Positions 7,641-15,600 of a DNA stretch of 64,000 nucleotides are shown one piece after another. The notes beneath the pieces are model-generated. The model saw only the letters and a list, made by a program, of their open reading frames with translations, did not search any database and was not told the origin of the DNA. The DNA is from JBCBCP01 sp039817385 (GTDB lineage: Bacteria; Pseudomonadota; Alphaproteobacteria; Rhodobacterales; Rhodobacteraceae). Position 1 is the first letter of the stretch, and each line of letters begins with the position of its first letter. The translations under genes and the position numbers were made by a program. The stretch spans positions 496,001 through 560,000 of the forward strand of contig JBCBVY010000002.1 in NCBI GenBank assembly GCA_039817385.1, in the 5' to 3' direction.

Positions 7641-8373
7641 AGGTGGTGGGCTGAGCTTTGATCCGATGGCGCAGTTCGAGGTCAAACCGCTGTTCGGCGG
7701 AGGTGACGTGGCCTGGTACACCATCACCAACTCGACGTTGTGGCTGGCGCTCGCTATTGCGGCCGTGGCGGCATTGATGCTGATGACGACGACCAAACGC
7801 GCGATTGTCCCGGGCCGCGGCCAGTCGATTGCGGAACTGGTCTATGGCTTTGTTTATAAGATGGTCGAGGATGTTGCCGGCAAGGACGGGCTGAAGTTCT
7901 TTCCGTATATCATCACGCTGTTCCTCTTCATCTTCTTTGCGAACTACCTGGCCTTGATCCCGCTGTCTTTTTCGCCCACATCACAAATCGCGGTGACGGC
8001 GGTGATGGGTTTCGCGGTGTTTTTCACGGTGACCATCGTTGGTATCGTACGTAACGGAACGGATTTCCTGTCGCTGTTCTGGGTGTCTTCGGCGCCGCTG
8101 CCCCTGCGCCCGATCCTCGCTGTGATCGAGGTGATCTCGTACATGGTGCGCCCGGTCAGCCATTCGGTCCGTCTTGCGGGCGCGATCACGGCAGGGCACG
8201 CGGTGATGAAAGTCTTCGCCGGTTTTGCCGCGATTGGTGCCATCGCACCCTTTGCCATCCTTGGTATGGTCGCGATCTACGCGCTTGAAATGCTAGTCGC
8301 CGGCATTCAAGCCTACGTGTTCGCCATTCTTACCTGCGTCTACCTCAAGGACGCGCTGCACCCGCATCACTGA
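7624..8373 (+). CDS. atpB: ATP synthase F0 subunit a
   Basis: The 249-residue product has about six membrane helices. The essential arginine of the proton channel is in SHSVRLAGAITAGH (Arg183), followed by the conserved MKVFAGF segment. The N-terminal FEVKPLF and the TNSTLW segment are typical for alphaproteobacterial subunit a. It forms the half-channels that pass protons to the c-ring in the inner membrane. It overlaps atpI at the start and is followed by atpE after 45 bases. Confidence 0.96.
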   Translation: MAEPTEGGGLSFDPMAQFEVKPLFGGGDVAWYTITNSTLWLALAIAAVAALMLMTTTKRAIVPGRGQSIAELVYGFVYKMVEDVAGKDGLKFFPYIITLFLFIFFANYLALIPLSFSPTSQIAVTAVMGFAVFFTVTIVGIVRNGTDFLSLFWVSSAPLPLRPILAVIEVISYMVRPVSHSVRLAGAITAGHAVMKVFAGFAAIGAIAPFAILGMVAIYALEMLVAGIQAYVFAILTCVYLKDALHPHH

Positions 8374-8418
8374 CGGGCTGCTCTTCAAACACCTCATTCC
8401 ATCGTAAGGAGAAAAGAC

Positions 8419-8655
8419 ATGGAAGGTTCGATCGCAGAAATGGGTCAATTCATCGGCGCTGGCGTCGCGGGTCTGGGCGCTGGCCTGGCCGCACTCGGTG
8501 TCGGCAACGTGGCAGGGAACTTCCTGGCGGGCGCACTGCGCAACCCGTCGGCGGCTGCTTCGCAGACCGCGACCCTATTTATCGGCATCGCCTTTGCCGA
8601 AGCTCTGGGCATCTTCTCGTTCCTGGTTGCCCTGCTGCTGATGTTCGCCGTCTAA
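8419..8655 (+). CDS. atpE: ATP synthase F0 subunit c
   Basis: The 78-residue hairpin has helix 1 at about 10-32 with the glycine-rich GAGLAALGVGNVAGN packing motif and helix 2 at about 50-75. The proton-carrying carboxylate is Glu61 in GIAFAEALGIF. The polar loop is ALRNPSAA. AAGGAG lies just upstream of the ATG. The ion-binding site lacks the Gln/Ser set of sodium-type rings, so it is proton-driven. Confidence 0.97.
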   Translation: MEGSIAEMGQFIGAGVAGLGAGLAALGVGNVAGNFLAGALRNPSAAASQTATLFIGIAFAEALGIFSFLVALLLMFAV

Positions 8656-8744
8656 GCGAACACGACGCCATCCTTACGGCCGGGCGAGGCAGCGTGCCCC
8701 GTCCGGTGTAAGACCCAAACACAGCAGACCTAGGGACAGGCACT

Positions 8745-9266
8745 ATGGCCACCGAAACCAAAGCAGCGGAAAGCGCAGGCGGTATGCCGCAGCTGGACGT
8801 GACCACGTTCGGCAACCAGATTTTCTGGCTCGTCCTGGCGCTGCTCGCGATTTATTTCATTCTCTCCCGCATCGCCCTTCCGCGCATCGCTGCGGTCCTG
8901 GCGGAGCGTCAGGGGACGATCACCAACGACCTCGCCGCCGCCGAAGACTTCAAGCTGAAGGCCGAGGAAGCCGAGGCCGCCTACGACAAAGCGCTTGCGG
9001 ACGCCCGCGCTGAGGCGCAGCGGATTTCCGAAGAAACCCGGGCCGAGATCAAGGCAGAGCTGGATGTTGCCATCGCCAAAGCCGATGCGGAGATTTCCGC
9101 AAAAGCTGCGGAAAGTGAAGCCGCCATTGGCGAAATTCGCGCCGGGGCCGTCGAAGCCGTGCGCGACGTGGCCAAAGACACGGCCGCCGACATTGTCGCG
9201 GCATTGGGCGGCAAAGCGGACGCGGCGGCGCTTGCTGACGCCGTCGACACGCGTGTGAAAGGGTAA
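8745..9266 (+). CDS. atpX: ATP synthase F0 subunit b' (second b-type subunit)
   Basis: The 173-residue product has one N-terminal membrane helix (about 28-47) after a charged, Ala-rich start, then a long Ala/Glu/Lys helix (55-165) forming the right-handed coiled coil of the peripheral stalk. The PQLDVTTFGNQIFWLVLALL segment is typical of the b' subunit of photosynthetic and related alphaproteobacteria, which carry b and b' as a heterodimer. It is also named atpG or atpF2 in some genomes. It ends 3 bases before atpF. Confidence 0.92.
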   Translation: MATETKAAESAGGMPQLDVTTFGNQIFWLVLALLAIYFILSRIALPRIAAVLAERQGTITNDLAAAEDFKLKAEEAEAAYDKALADARAEAQRISEETRAEIKAELDVAIAKADAEISAKAAESEAAIGEIRAGAVEAVRDVAKDTAADIVAALGGKADAAALADAVDTRVKG

Positions 9267-9269
9267 GCC

Positions 9270-9845
9270 ATGAAGAAACTGTCCCTCTCCGCCGCGGCCA
9301 TCTTTGCCGCTGGCCCCGCGCTGGCAGCATCGAAGAACCCCTTCTCGGCCGACTTCTGGTCGCTGTCGAACACCGACTTCATCGTCTTGGTCTCCTTCAT
9401 CCTGTTTTTGTCTGTGCTGGCCTATTTCAAAGTGCCTGCCATTCTGGCCAAGATGCTCGACGACCGGGCCACCGGCATCCAGTCTGAATTGGATGAAGCC
9501 CGCGCCCTACGCGAGGAAGCGCAGACCCTGCTGGCCTCTTACGAGCGCAAGCAGAAAGAGGTGCAGGGCCAAGCTGACGCCATCGTCGCCGCCGCCAAGC
9601 AGGAGGCCGAAGCCGCCGCCGCACAGGCGAAGGTTGACCTGGAAAAGTCTATCGCCCGCCGCCTTGCGGCAGCCGAGGATCAGATCGCCAACGCTGAGGC
9701 GAAAGCAGTCAAGGAAGTGCGGGATCAGGCTGCGCAAGTTGCTGTGGCTGCAGCCCGCGAGGTGATCGCCAAGCAGATGACAGCCGCCGACGCGAACAAT
9801 CTGATCGCTGACTCGATAAAACAGGTCGGCGCCAAGCTGCACTGA
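9270..9845 (+). CDS. atpF: ATP synthase F0 subunit b
   Basis: The product is 191 residues. A signal-like hydrophobic start (about 1-20, ending ALAAS) precedes the membrane helix (about 34-53) that carries the family pattern SNTDFIVLVSFILF. A long charged coiled coil follows to about residue 165, with a C-terminal delta-subunit contact region. Together with b' it forms the stator linking F0 to F1. It is the last gene of the F0 operon and is followed by a strong terminator. The F1 genes are elsewhere, as is normal for Rhodobacterales. Confidence 0.94.
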   Translation: MKKLSLSAAAIFAAGPALAASKNPFSADFWSLSNTDFIVLVSFILFLSVLAYFKVPAILAKMLDDRATGIQSELDEARALREEAQTLLASYERKQKEVQGQADAIVAAAKQEAEAAAAQAKVDLEKSIARRLAAAEDQIANAEAKAVKEVRDQAAQVAVAAAREVIAKQMTAADANNLIADSIKQVGAKLH

Positions 9846-9870
9846 CCACCGACATGACACACCACACGAA

Positions 9871-9899
9871 AAGCCCCGGTCCACCGCCGGGGCTTTTTT
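9871..9899 (+). terminator. Rho-independent terminator of the F0 operon
   Basis: A perfect 9-base stem, AAGCCCCGG (9871-9879) with CCGGGGCTT (9887-9895), closes a 7-base loop and runs into six T residues (9894-9899). It lies 26 bases after the atpF stop. Confidence 0.93.
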
Positions 9900-9900
9900 G

Positions 9901-9967
9901 TTGCCCGGCTAAAGCCCAACCTACCACCCGCCCACGATTACGTAGGCCGGGCTTCAGCCCGGCACCC
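9901..9967. repeat. Pair of inverted REP-like units
   Basis: Unit 1 (9901-9925, minus orientation, GGTAGGTTGGGCTTTAGCCG in its first 20 bases) and unit 2 (9941-9967, plus orientation, CGTAGGCCGGGCTTCAGCCC) share about 19 of 24 positions and face each other across 15 bases. Each contains its own short dyad (GGGCTtcAGCCC type). The arrangement is that of a bacterial interspersed mosaic element. A related unit follows at 10570. The rest of the gap to 10043 holds nothing recognisable. Confidence 0.65.
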
Positions 9968-10043
9968 GCTCCATCGCAATGTGGGTCAACTGACCGCCGG
10001 TTTGACCGACCGTGCAAAGCACCTCCGCCAAAAAGCTGCGGCA

Positions 10044-10499
10044 TTAGTCCCGTAAAGGTTTCTTCTTGATCGTACGTATCCAAACCACCACCGCGGCGCC
10101 GACAATCACAGGCTCAATCAGAAAGCTTGGATGAAGCAAAAAATTCCAGCCCCACCACTCGAACCGTGCAGGCACATCCATGACGGTGACGGGCAGCGTT
10201 GCAAACGGCCAGCCCCAATCAATGCGCCCCGCCCAACTGTCGAGAGTGACGTGAAGCATTCCTCCGAGGCCAATTGTGGCCAACGGCCAGCGTCGCAGCA
10301 GCAGCGCAACCATCAGTACGCTCAGCCAAAGTGCGGGCCTGTGGGTCAGAAAGCCATGATGATGCGCGGCGACCCCAAGACCGTAGACAACGATCAGATC
10401 GGCATCAGGGAGGATCGAACCTGCCAGAACCCAGCCGCGCAATCTTGGTGGCACGGCCTGGCTCAGAAGGTATCCGGCGGGAAGGTGTGCGATAAACAT
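10044..10499 (-). CDS. YdjM-like membrane-bound metal-dependent hydrolase family protein (DUF457)
   Basis: The product is 151 residues with four to five hydrophobic segments. The family's metal-binding residues are visible: the N-terminal His in MFIAHLPAGYLLS, the Asp pair in LPDADL (about 33), the His cluster HHHGFLTH (about 46-53) and a later His in LGGMLHVTLDSWAG. Such proteins are inner-membrane, related to phospholipase C-type folds and of unknown substrate. It is alone between two REP-like regions. Confidence 0.72.
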   Translation of the reverse strand: MFIAHLPAGYLLSQAVPPRLRGWVLAGSILPDADLIVVYGLGVAAHHHGFLTHRPALWLSVLMVALLLRRWPLATIGLGGMLHVTLDSWAGRIDWGWPFATLPVTVMDVPARFEWWGWNFLLHPSFLIEPVIVGAAVVVWIRTIKKKPLRD

Positions 10500-10569
10500 A
10501 ACGCAGCCTGCACTTAGAGATGTGCAGGTTCCGCGTTGCTCTTAAGCAGAATTCCCGCAAAACAACGGA

Positions 10570-10592
10570 CGTAGGGTGGGTGCCAACCCACC
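10570..10592. repeat. REP-like hairpin unit
   Basis: CGTAGGGTGGGTGCCAACCC and three more bases form a hairpin with 7-base arms GGTGGGT (10575-10581) and ACCCACC (10586-10592). It shares the CGTAGG head with the unit at 9941. It lies between the YdjM-like and GntR genes, 7 bases past the GntR stop on the minus strand, where it could also act as a 3' mRNA stabiliser. Confidence 0.6.
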
Positions 10593-10598
10593 ACCAAC

Positions 10599-11363
10599 CT
10601 ATCCCCGCTCGTGCTCCAACCGCTGGCGCGCAATGTCCTCGTTCCGCTCTGCGCGCTGCTGATCCCGCAGGGCGCCTGCGACATAGTCCAAGTGCGCCTC
10701 GACCGCAGCGCGGGCGCCGTCCGGGTCGCGGGCTTGCAAGGCGGCGTTGATGGCGCGGTGCTGGTCCAGCAGGGCGCTGCGCGTCGTGCGCTGCTTGAAC
10801 ATCACGCGGCGGTTGTAGAACACGCCCGAACGCAACAGCTCGTACATCGAGCGCATCATGTGCAGCATCACAACGTTGTGTGAGGCTTCCACGATGGCGA
10901 GGTGAAACTGCACGTCCAGCTCCGCCTCCTGATCCGATCCACGCTCATTGACCGATCCCGCCATCTTGTCAAACACGGCCCTAATCACCGCCAGATCCGT
11001 GTCTGAGCCGAGCCGTGCGGCACGCGAGGCCGCAAGCCCCTCCATATCGCGCCGGAACGAAAGATAGTCGAACACCGCCTCATCATGTCGCGCGAACAGG
11101 TCTGTCAAAGCGGGGGCAAAGGCGCTGCCCAGAACCTCCGCCACGTACACACCTGCGCCGGGCTTTGCGCTCAGCAGTCCGCGGTCCTGCAAGGTGCCAA
11201 AGGCTTCGCGCAGCGATGGGCGGGACACGCCCAGACGGTCGGCCAGCTCGCGCTCAGGCGGCAGGCGTTCGCCTGGGCGCAAGATGCCGCGCAGGATCAG
11301 CTGCTCGATTTGGCGCACAACTGCCGATGACAGCTTTTCCGGTGCAACGGTTTGAAAGGGCAT
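10599..11363 (-). CDS. GntR-family regulator, FadR/FCD subgroup
   Basis: The product is 254 residues. The N-terminal winged HTH (about 10-75) has the family pattern GILRPGERLPPERELADRLG and SRPSLREAFGTLQDRGLL. The C-terminal all-helical FCD domain (about 100-235) carries the metal/ligand residues: Asp in ELDVQFHLAIVEAS with its His, and later DQHRAINAALQARD and AHLDYV histidines. Members of this group (PdhR, LldR, GlcC) sense organic acids such as pyruvate, lactate or glycolate. A matching inverted repeat lies 20 bases upstream. No target operon is adjacent. Confidence 0.88.
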   Translation of the reverse strand: MPFQTVAPEKLSSAVVRQIEQLILRGILRPGERLPPERELADRLGVSRPSLREAFGTLQDRGLLSAKPGAGVYVAEVLGSAFAPALTDLFARHDEAVFDYLSFRRDMEGLAASRAARLGSDTDLAVIRAVFDKMAGSVNERGSDQEAELDVQFHLAIVEASHNVVMLHMMRSMYELLRSGVFYNRRVMFKQRTTRSALLDQHRAINAALQARDPDGARAAVEAHLDYVAGALRDQQRAERNEDIARQRLEHERG

Positions 11364-11382
11364 TGGCGCTCCGCGGCGAATT

Positions 11383-11399
11383 GGTCAACTTATATGACC
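11383..11399. promoter_or_regulatory. Likely GntR/FadR-type operator
   Basis: GGTCA (11383-11387) and TGACC (11395-11399) form a perfect dyad around ACTTATA, preceded by AATT. The spacing from the regulator's ATG at 11363 is 19 bases, so binding would block its own promoter or translation start. FadR-group operators commonly carry a TGGTC...GACCA type dyad, which this resembles although its spacer is longer than in the classic sites. Confidence 0.55.
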
Positions 11400-11424
11400 G
11401 CAGCGCCGCCCCGTCCAGTTTGCT

Positions 11425-11976
11425 TCAGTCGTCCTTTGTACGCAGGTTGACGGTGACCACCGGATATTTGAACTCGTCTTTTTCATTGTCGACATTCGCC
11501 GCCGTCACGGCGCCGACGATAATCACGCCGAGGATGCCGCCCGCACTGGCACCGGCCATACGCTGCTGCGTTGTGGCGTTGAACACGTTCACCGTCTGCG
11601 AGCCGCTGGCCGTGTCGGTGGTGCAGCGCACAAAGATGGCGGGTGAGTCTGGGCCGTAGTCGGGCACAACCACGTTTGCGGGGGTCGCGAAACGTGCCTT
11701 ATAGACGCCAGAGTCAAGCGTGCAGGGCACGCCGCTCAGTTCCGCGCGGCTGCCATCGCTGCTGGGGCCAAAGGTGCGCACCTGGACAATCTCTTGCCCG
11801 CGAAAGCGCGGCACCGGATTGCCCCGCTTGCGCGGCCCTGCGTACACATCCAAACCAACCGCGTCGGCGCGGTTGTTGGGCACCACAGAAACGGGCGGTG
11901 TCGTAATCTCTGCTGCCGCGCAGGCCAACATGGCAAAGCCGGCCGCAGTCAGTAGCATTGCGTTCTTGATCTTCAT
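11425..11976 (-). CDS. Putative lipoprotein, function unknown
   Basis: The product is 183 residues. It begins with a lipoprotein signal (MKIKNAMLLTAAGFAMLAC, Cys19 as the lipidation site). The mature part is beta-rich with two further cysteines (GVPCTLDSG and FVRCTTD) that may form a disulfide, and near the C-terminus there is a Gly-rich hydrophobic stretch (AGASAGGILGVIIVGAV) like a glycine-zipper membrane segment. No family recognised. It stands between the GntR regulator and the divergent lipoprotein at 12163. Confidence 0.7.
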   Translation of the reverse strand: MKIKNAMLLTAAGFAMLACAAAEITTPPVSVVPNNRADAVGLDVYAGPRKRGNPVPRFRGQEIVQVRTFGPSSDGSRAELSGVPCTLDSGVYKARFATPANVVVPDYGPDSPAIFVRCTTDTASGSQTVNVFNATTQQRMAGASAGGILGVIIVGAVTAANVDNEKDEFKYPVVTVNLRTKDD

Positions 11977-12123
11977 TCGTACCCTTTCGACATGGCGCGA
12001 CGGCGCCCGACAGCAACATCGTCACTGCGTAGAGCATCGGCATGTTGAGTGAAAATAGCTCTGCGTGAAATCTGCGCGTTTTCAGTCGCTTGGCGCTAAT
12101 TTGTCACGGTCTTTCTCCCGCTG

Positions 12124-12138
12124 TTAACCCCGCATTAA
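12124..12138. promoter_or_regulatory. CtrA-type binding site
   Basis: TTAA at 12124-12127 and TTAA at 12135-12138 are separated by exactly 7 bases (CCCCGCA), the spacing of the CtrA motif known in alphaproteobacteria. It lies 24 bases before the ATG of the lipoprotein at 12163, so it would overlap that gene's promoter. Confidence 0.5.
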
Positions 12139-12162
12139 CCAAAACCGCTGCACGGTTGCGCC

Positions 12163-12564
12163 ATGCGTTACCTTTTCGTTTTTCTCCTTCTTGCCGCCTG
12201 CAACACCCCAAGCCCGGGGTTCCGGGGCGTGGATCCGACCCGCATCACGATTGATGGATCGACCTTTGACGTGCGTGTCAAAGAGCTGCGCGCCGAAGCC
12301 ATGCGGGTGAATATGCAATACGCCCCCCGCTTTGGCCCGATCGAGGCGCGGGCGGCGGCCGCGATGGCGCAGGTCAGCGGCTGCGCGGTGAAGACTGTCA
12401 GCGGGGATCAGGCGCTCGCCTTTGGCACGCTCGACTGCGGCAACGGGCCGCCGCCCATGACCTACGGGCGCAACGTGGCGCTGGATTGCTATGAGATTGA
12501 CAGCTTTGGCAGTGGCACAGGCTATGAATATCTTACCTTCGATTGTGACGTGTCTGCCTACTGA
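12163..12564 (+). CDS. Small lipoprotein, function unknown
   Basis: The product is 133 residues. A short lipoprotein signal ends with LLLAAC (Cys13), followed by a proline-rich linker. The mature domain of about 110 residues contains four to five cysteines (SGCAVK, LDCGNG, ALDCYE, FDCDVS), suggesting disulfides in the envelope. No family recognised. The ATG is preceded by a CtrA-type site rather than a clear ribosome site. The gene ends 111 bases before smc. Confidence 0.65.
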   Translation: MRYLFVFLLLAACNTPSPGFRGVDPTRITIDGSTFDVRVKELRAEAMRVNMQYAPRFGPIEARAAAAMAQVSGCAVKTVSGDQALAFGTLDCGNGPPPMTYGRNVALDCYEIDSFGSGTGYEYLTFDCDVSAY

Positions 12565-12576
12565 CCCGCAATATCT

Positions 12577-12585
12577 TGTGGATAA
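12577..12585 (-). promoter_or_regulatory. Consensus DnaA box upstream of smc
   Basis: TGTGGATAA at 12577-12585 is the exact reverse complement of the TTATCCACA DnaA box. It lies 91 bases before the smc start in the short gap after the lipoprotein gene. A single 9-mer can occur by chance, so a regulatory role is only a suggestion. Confidence 0.45.
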
Positions 12586-12675
12586 CCCGTGTGCCAACAC
12601 CGCCAATAGTCGTCTTCGATTGACAGGCCTCTCCCCCGACCGGCATCTTTACGGCCACGGAATCGGGGACAGCCC

Positions 12676-15600
12676 TTGCGCTTTACCAAACTCAGACTGA
12701 CCGGCTTCAAAAGCTTTGTGGACCCGACGGATCTGCTGATCCAGGACGGTCTGACCGGCGTCGTCGGCCCCAACGGCTGTGGCAAGTCGAACCTGCTGGA
12801 GGCGCTGCGCTGGGTCATGGGCGAAAACCGCCCCACGGCCATGCGGGGCGGCGGGATGGAGGATGTGATCTTTGCCGGCGCCGCGACACGGCCCGCAAGA
12901 AACTTCGCCGAAGTTTCTCTGCACATCGACAATTCGGAGCGCCTTGCCCCTGCCGGCTTCAACGACAGCGACCAGCTTGAAATCGTGCGCCGGATCACGC
13001 GCGATGTCGGCAGTGCCTACAAGGCGGGGGGCAAGGACACGCGGGCGCGGGATGTGCAGATGCTCTTTGCCGATGCGTCCACCGGTGCCCATTCCCCTGC
13101 GCTGGTCCGGCAGGGGCAGATCAGTGAACTGATCAACGCCAAGCCCAAGAACCGCCGCCGTATCCTCGAAGAGGCGGCGGGGATCTCGGGCCTTTATCAG
13201 CGCCGTCACGAGGCGGAGCTGAAGCTGAAGGGGGCGGAGACAAACCTGGCCCGCCTCGATGACGTGATCGAACAGCTGGCCCAGCAGCTCACCAGCCTCG
13301 CGCGGCAGGCCCGTCAGGCCGCGCGCTACCGCGAGATCGGCGTGGACCTGCGCCGGGCCGAGGGGATCCTGCTCTACCGCCGCTGGCGCGAGGCGGATGA
13401 TCTGCGCGCCACGGCCGAAGAGACGTTGCGCGCCCGCACCACCGATGCTGCACAAGCCGAAGCCGCCGTAGCGCAGGCAGTAAAAGCACGCGAAGCTGCC
13501 GAGGGCGCCCTGCCGCCCCTGCGCGAGGAAGACGCAATTGCCGCCGCCGTGCTGCAACGGCTTCAGGTCCAGCGCAGCACGCTGGAGGATCAGGCGGCGC
13601 AGGCGGAAAGCACGATTGAGACCCTGACCGCGCGCATTGCGCAGCTGGGCCAGGACATCGACCGTGAGGCCGCGCTGAACCGTGACGCGGGTGAGACGAT
13701 CCAGCGGCTTGAGTGGGAACAGACCGAGCTGGCGAAGGCGTCCGAAGGGTATGATGCGGCAATGGTCGATGCCGAAGAGGCTGCGCGTGCGGCGGCGGCG
13801 GTTCTCAAGGACCGTGAGGCGGATTTGACCCAGCTGACCGAAGATGTCGCACGGCTCTCGGCGCGGCTGTCTTCGGCGCAGCGGTTGCTCGATGATAATC
13901 GCAGGGTCGAAGCCAAATCCTCGGATGACGCGTCAAAGGCGCGTGCGTCTGCCGATGCGAGCCGCGCGCAACTTTCGGATACCGCTGCGGATGCGGCGCG
14001 CGCGCAAAGCGCCTCAACCGCTGCCGAAGAGATGGCCGCGCGGGCTGACGCCACGCTGACCGCTGCAGAGGCCGCCCGGGCAGAGGCGCAGACCCGCGAG
14101 GCGGATGCACGCGCCGAATGGTCCGAGGCCGAAGGGGAGGCGACGGCCATCGGGGCCGAGGCAACGGCGCTGGCCCGTCTGGTGGCGCGCGAAACCGGCG
14201 CTGGCGATCAGCTGCTGGACCGGCTCACCGTCGCGGCGGGTTACGAGCTGGCGCTGGGCGCCGCGCTTGCCGACGATCTGCGCAGTCCCGAGATCGACCC
14301 GGTTTTTTCCTCCGGCTGGGTGCTGCTGCCGAGTTATGCCGCCCCGCAACCGCTGCCTGACGGTGTGAAACCGCTCACCGAACACGTCACAGTGCCCGGC
14401 GTTCTGGCCCGCCGGATGGGTCAGGTTGGCCTTTGTGCCGCCGAAGATGGTGCGCGGTTGCAGGCGGCTTTGCAGCCGGGGCAGAGGCTCGTCAGCGTGG
14501 AGGGTGATCTGTGGCGCTGGGACGGGTTCAAGGCGGCCGCAGATGATGCGCCGAGCGCGGCGGCGCTGCGGCTGCAACAGCTCAACCGGCTCGAAGAGCT
14601 CAAGCAGACGAAGGCGCGGGCCGATGCGCGGGCGCAGGGGGCGGAACACGCGCTGAAGAAACTGTCCGAACGGCTGCGCGAGCTTACTGAGGCTGACAAG
14701 GCGGCCCGCGCGGCGCGGCGCGAGGCGGACCGTCAGGTCGCCGATGCGGGCCGTGCGCTGAGCCGTGCCGAGGCCGAGCGGACGCTCGCCGAGGGCCGGG
14801 TCGAGGCGCTGACCCTCGCCGCGGCCCGCCATGATGAAGAGGCGATGGCCGCCCGCCAGCGTGTGGCGGAGGCTGCAGCGGCACTGAAAGAGCTGCCCGA
14901 TGTGGACGCCGCGCGGGCGCAGGCCGAGGACCTGCGCATGACGGTGGAGGCTGCGCGGATCACCATGATGTCGCGCCGCTCTGCCTTTGACGAGCTGCGC
15001 CGCGAGGGCGAGGCCCGGACCCGCCGCGCGCAACAGGTGACGAAGGAGCTGTCCGGCTGGCGGCACCGGCGCGCCACGGCCGAAGAGCGCACGGCAGAGC
15101 TTCAGACGCGAAAAGAGACCTCCGAAACGGAGTTGAAGACGGCCCGCGATGCCCCGGGCCGGATTGCCCAAGAAGGTGCAGCGCTCGCCCGTTCCATCGC
15201 CGAGGCGGAGGCGCGCAAGGCACAGGCTGCCGATGCGCTCTCCTCGGCCGAGGGGGCACTGCGCGACGCAAGCACGGCGGAGCGGGGTGCCGAACGGGCG
15301 GCCTCGGATGCGCGCGAAGCCCGCGCCGCGGCAGAAGCCCGCGCGGATGCGGCGCGGGAGGGTGTTCAGTCGGCTGCCGCGCGCATCGCCGAAGAACAGC
15401 AGAAAACGCCCAACCAGCTCTTGAACGCGCTCGACGTGACGCCGGATAACATGCCCCGCGCCGAAGCGCTGGAGACGGATGTGAACCGCCTTAAGCGTCA
15501 ACGCGATGCCCTTGGCGCGGTAAACCTGCGCGCCGAGGAAGACGCCCGCGCGGTGCAGGAAGAGCATGACACGCTGATTGGCGAGAAGACCGACCTTGAG

